64,000 nucleotides of DNA, taken from Sympetrum striolatum. Lineage: Eukaryota; Arthropoda; Insecta; Odonata; Libellulidae. The DNA is taken from positions 930,001-994,000 of the forward strand of contig CANPUZ010000046.1 in NCBI GenBank assembly GCA_947579665.1, read 5' to 3'. Position numbers and translations under genes: made by a program. Shown here in pieces: positions 61,751 to 64,000 of the stretch; positions within the stretch are counted from its first letter, which is position 1, and each line of letters opens with the position of its first letter. Under the pieces are notes generated by a model, which did not search any database, was not told where the DNA came from, and saw only the letters and a program-made list of their open reading frames with translations.

Positions 61751-64000
61751 ATGAGGGAACCAAGCTCACAGAAAAATCGCAATTTCAAAATCCTACACAT
61801 AAATGTTCAGTGCTTACGAAACAAACTCGACCAGATGGAGATTGCCCTCAATCACCACCGGCCACATATTTTGTGTGTGTCTGAAACTTGGTTATTAGAA
61901 TATGAAATCCAGTCTGTGAAATTCTGCGGCTACTCTTGCATTTCTTCCTTCTCTCGTAAATTCCATAAATGTGGTGGTGTAGCAATTTTTGTTAAAGAAA
62001 ATGTTATTTCCCAACCTCTTAAAATAATCTCTTGTGAAAAAGTTTTTGAGTGTGCTGCCATTAAGTGCTCAGTGAATGATTTTAAATTTACAGTAATATG
62101 TGTTTACAGACCTCCTTGCTACGACTTATTTGAATTCCTACCTAAACTTGAGGAAACTCTGTTGGTTGCTTCACAGGTCTCACAAAACATATTTCTCTGT
62201 GGTGACTTCAACATAGACTTTTCTGTTAATAATTCTGTTTTTCACAAATTTTCTGACTTAACATCTTCATTTAATTTAAAGGCCACAATACACTTTCCCA
62301 CAAGAATTACTAATCATAGTCAAACTGTTATTGATAATATCTTTACTTCCTTCGATTACTTAATTGATAACTCCTCTGTAATTAGTCTTGGGTTCTCAGA
62401 CCATTTGGCTCAACTTTTACTGCTCTCTGTCAATAATTTAAATGATCAAAATGTAATATATGAATATAAGAGAAACTTTTGTGATAATAATTTGAATTGT
62501 TTTCTCTTCCAATTATCTAAAGTCGATTGGTCTGCTGCATTTGATAGTTATGACTTTAATGTTAAATTCAACTCTTTCTATGAGAAATTTAATTATATTT
62601 TCAACTGCTCTTTTCCAAAATGTCTCAAAAAAAGAAAAATTAAATCAAAGTTAAGATGGATGACTCCTGAGCTGAAAAGTATCAGCTTAAAACTAAAAGA
62701 GCTTCATATTGAATTTAAGCAAACCAATAATGAAGTATTAAAAAATGAATACAATTCAGCAATGAAAAAATATAAGCAATTGATTAAGAACACAAAAAAA
62801 ATGCATAATGACCAACTATTAGAGAATTCCTCCAACTTATCTAAAACATCCTGGAATATTATAAAAAATTCCTCTAATAAATTCTCCTACTCAACACCCA
62901 ATTTTCAACTAAACTTTGAGGACACCATCATCTCTGATCCTACTGAAATAGCCAATAAATTCAATGAGCATTTCTGCAACATATCCAAACCAAACAACAC
63001 CAATTTCATCCCCACTTATGAACCTTACATACATCCCAACACAATTTTCTTGAATCCTGTTGATCATAAAGAACTATGTAACATAGTGAAGAAAATAGGT
63101 AAGAAGACCACATCTGGATATGACGATATTCCTGGGTCTCTTCTAATCAATTGCCTAAACTATATTGCAGATCCTCTTCTACATCTACTTAATGAATCCC
63201 TTGCTCAGGGTACTTTTCCTCAAAAATTAAAACACTCTATTGTTTTCCCCTTACTAAAAAAAGGTGATAGAGAGCAAATTAAAAACTATCGCCCCATATC
63301 TCTACTTTCTGTTTTTTCAAAAATATTTGAAAATGTCATGTTATCTAGATTATTAGCTTACCTTGATCATCACAACCTAATTGCTTTATCTCAGCATGGA
63401 TTTTTGAAGAAAAAATCCACCTCCACTGCAATATTTGATTTTATCTCTAAAGTTTATCACTCACTTGACAAGAAAGACAAGTCATTAGGTATTTTCTACG
63501 ATCTATCTAAAGCATTCGATATGGTAAATCACTCCACCCTTTTAAATAAATTGGAATCCTTGGGCATTCGTGGTTCTGCCTACCACTGGATAAACTCTTT
63601 CATTTCCAATAGGACTCAACAAGTGAGCATCCCATATGAAGTCAATTCTTTAAAATTGCACCAAACCTCATCCCTCAAAGATCTGAATTGTGGAGTTGCT
63701 CAGGGATCTGTATTGGGTCCTTTATTGTTCATACTTTTCATCAATGACTTACCCAACCACACAACTATAGGGTTTGAAACTCTTTTTGCTGATGATATCT
63801 CACAACTTGTGACTTCTAAGACATTAACTGACCTTAAAACCAAAGCTGAAAAAGCTGCCAATGAAATTCTTGATTGGACGAACAATAACTTACTCTTACT
63901 AAACCTAGATAAAACAGCCCTCATGCACTTTCATCCCTACCAATTACATCTAACTCCTCCAATATCTATCATGATTAATAACAGCAATATAATGCAAACC
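61751..64000 (+). CDS. LINE ORF2, endonuclease and RT, runs off window
   Basis: Starting at the ATG at 61751, the frame has no stop through 750 codons to the window end. APE endonuclease: ILHINVQCLRNK (~14), CVSETWLL (~42), FLCGDFNIDF (~150) and GFSDHLAQ (~215). RT: KKTTSGYDDIPGSLL, NYRPISLLSVFSKIFENVML (~515), GIFYDLSKAFDMVNH (~583), GVAQGSVLGPLLFILFINDL (~653) and LFADDISQLV (FADD at ~679). The C-terminus lies beyond 64000. It is Jockey/CR1-group, distinct from the I-group LINE at 46.8 kb, and may be an intact, recently active copy. Confidence 0.93.
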   Translation, partial: MREPSSQKNRNFKILHINVQCLRNKLDQMEIALNHHRPHILCVSETWLLEYEIQSVKFCGYSCISSFSRKFHKCGGVAIFVKENVISQPLKIISCEKVFECAAIKCSVNDFKFTVICVYRPPCYDLFEFLPKLEETLLVASQVSQNIFLCGDFNIDFSVNNSVFHKFSDLTSSFNLKATIHFPTRITNHSQTVIDNIFTSFDYLIDNSSVISLGFSDHLAQLLLLSVNNLNDQNVIYEYKRNFCDNNLNCFLFQLSKVDWSAAFDSYDFNVKFNSFYEKFNYIFNCSFPKCLKKRKIKSKLRWMTPELKSISLKLKELHIEFKQTNNEVLKNEYNSAMKKYKQLIKNTKKMHNDQLLENSSNLSKTSWNIIKNSSNKFSYSTPNFQLNFEDTIISDPTEIANKFNEHFCNISKPNNTNFIPTYEPYIHPNTIFLNPVDHKELCNIVKKIGKKTTSGYDDIPGSLLINCLNYIADPLLHLLNESLAQGTFPQKLKHSIVFPLLKKGDREQIKNYRPISLLSVFSKIFENVMLSRLLAYLDHHNLIALSQHGFLKKKSTSTAIFDFISKVYHSLDKKDKSLGIFYDLSKAFDMVNHSTLLNKLESLGIRGSAYHWINSFISNRTQQVSIPYEVNSLKLHQTSSLKDLNCGVAQGSVLGPLLFILFINDLPNHTTIGFETLFADDISQLVTSKTLTDLKTKAEKAANEILDWTNNNLLLLNLDKTALMHFHPYQLHLTPPISIMINNSNIMQT

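Overview
This is a fragment of an arthropod nuclear genome, most likely an insect and possibly a hemipteran. It is AT-rich, its genes carry introns with GT..AG borders, and there are no operons, ribosome-binding sites or other bacterial gene architecture. Most of the sequence is transposable-element debris. The insect assignment rests on the mix of element families (mariner, pogo/Tigger, hAT, Penelope-like, RTE, CR1 and Jockey-type LINEs, Ty3/gypsy-type solo LTRs, Helentron-like repeats), on (CCTAA)n tails and on the zinc-finger gene style. It is inference, not a database result.

Host genes. The clearest is a C2H2 zinc-finger gene on the + strand. A 221-codon last exon with six fingers (26038-26700) is preceded by four tiny exons, all phase 0 and mostly acidic (5342-5389, 12539-12601, 13421-13474, 15607-15681). 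The >20 kb of introns are packed with mobile elements. A mariner-derived helix-turn-helix ORF (4894-5346) lies just upstream. A compact two-exon gene on the - strand (33374-33631) encodes about 59 residues. Weaker candidates are a MADF-like fragment (30049-30198), a basic ORF (35188-35412) and unrecognised exons at 58883-59862.

Layout. 1-2866: nested hAT and pogo elements. 5620-9108: minus-strand LINE interrupted by pogo MITEs. 9481-10245: Penelope-like fragment. 10253-12205: large palindrome made of ~167-bp repeats. 13.6 and 25.3 kb: two solo LTRs with clean 4-bp duplications. 17.9-23.7 kb: LINE and Penelope debris and the first Helentron-like copy. 26802-27702 and 38079-38951: internally deleted mariners. 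28.3-29.4 kb: LINE with a palindromic Penelope insertion. 39.5-42.4 kb: CR1-type fragments. 44.5-46.5 kb: second large repeat array. 46.5-53.2 kb: a hAT transposase gene split by a near-complete LINE with an intact 1232-residue ORF2 and by a Helentron-like copy. 53.9-57.2 kb: a full-length pogo/Tigger with broken transposase and a SINE inside it. 57.9-58.8 kb: another repeat array. 61.2-64 kb: a second LINE whose ORF2 stays open to the window edge.

How the parts interact. Insertion order can be read from target duplications: LINE into hAT (12-bp duplication), LTR into repeat array (TCAA), Penelope into LINE (11-bp duplication), Tigger and a repeat array into two copies of the same LINE 3' end. 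The two most unusual structures are hammerhead-ribozyme-like motifs in the Penelope-type terminal repeats, and dispersed arrays of ~166-170-bp units each carrying a tRNA T-arm/B-box-like motif.
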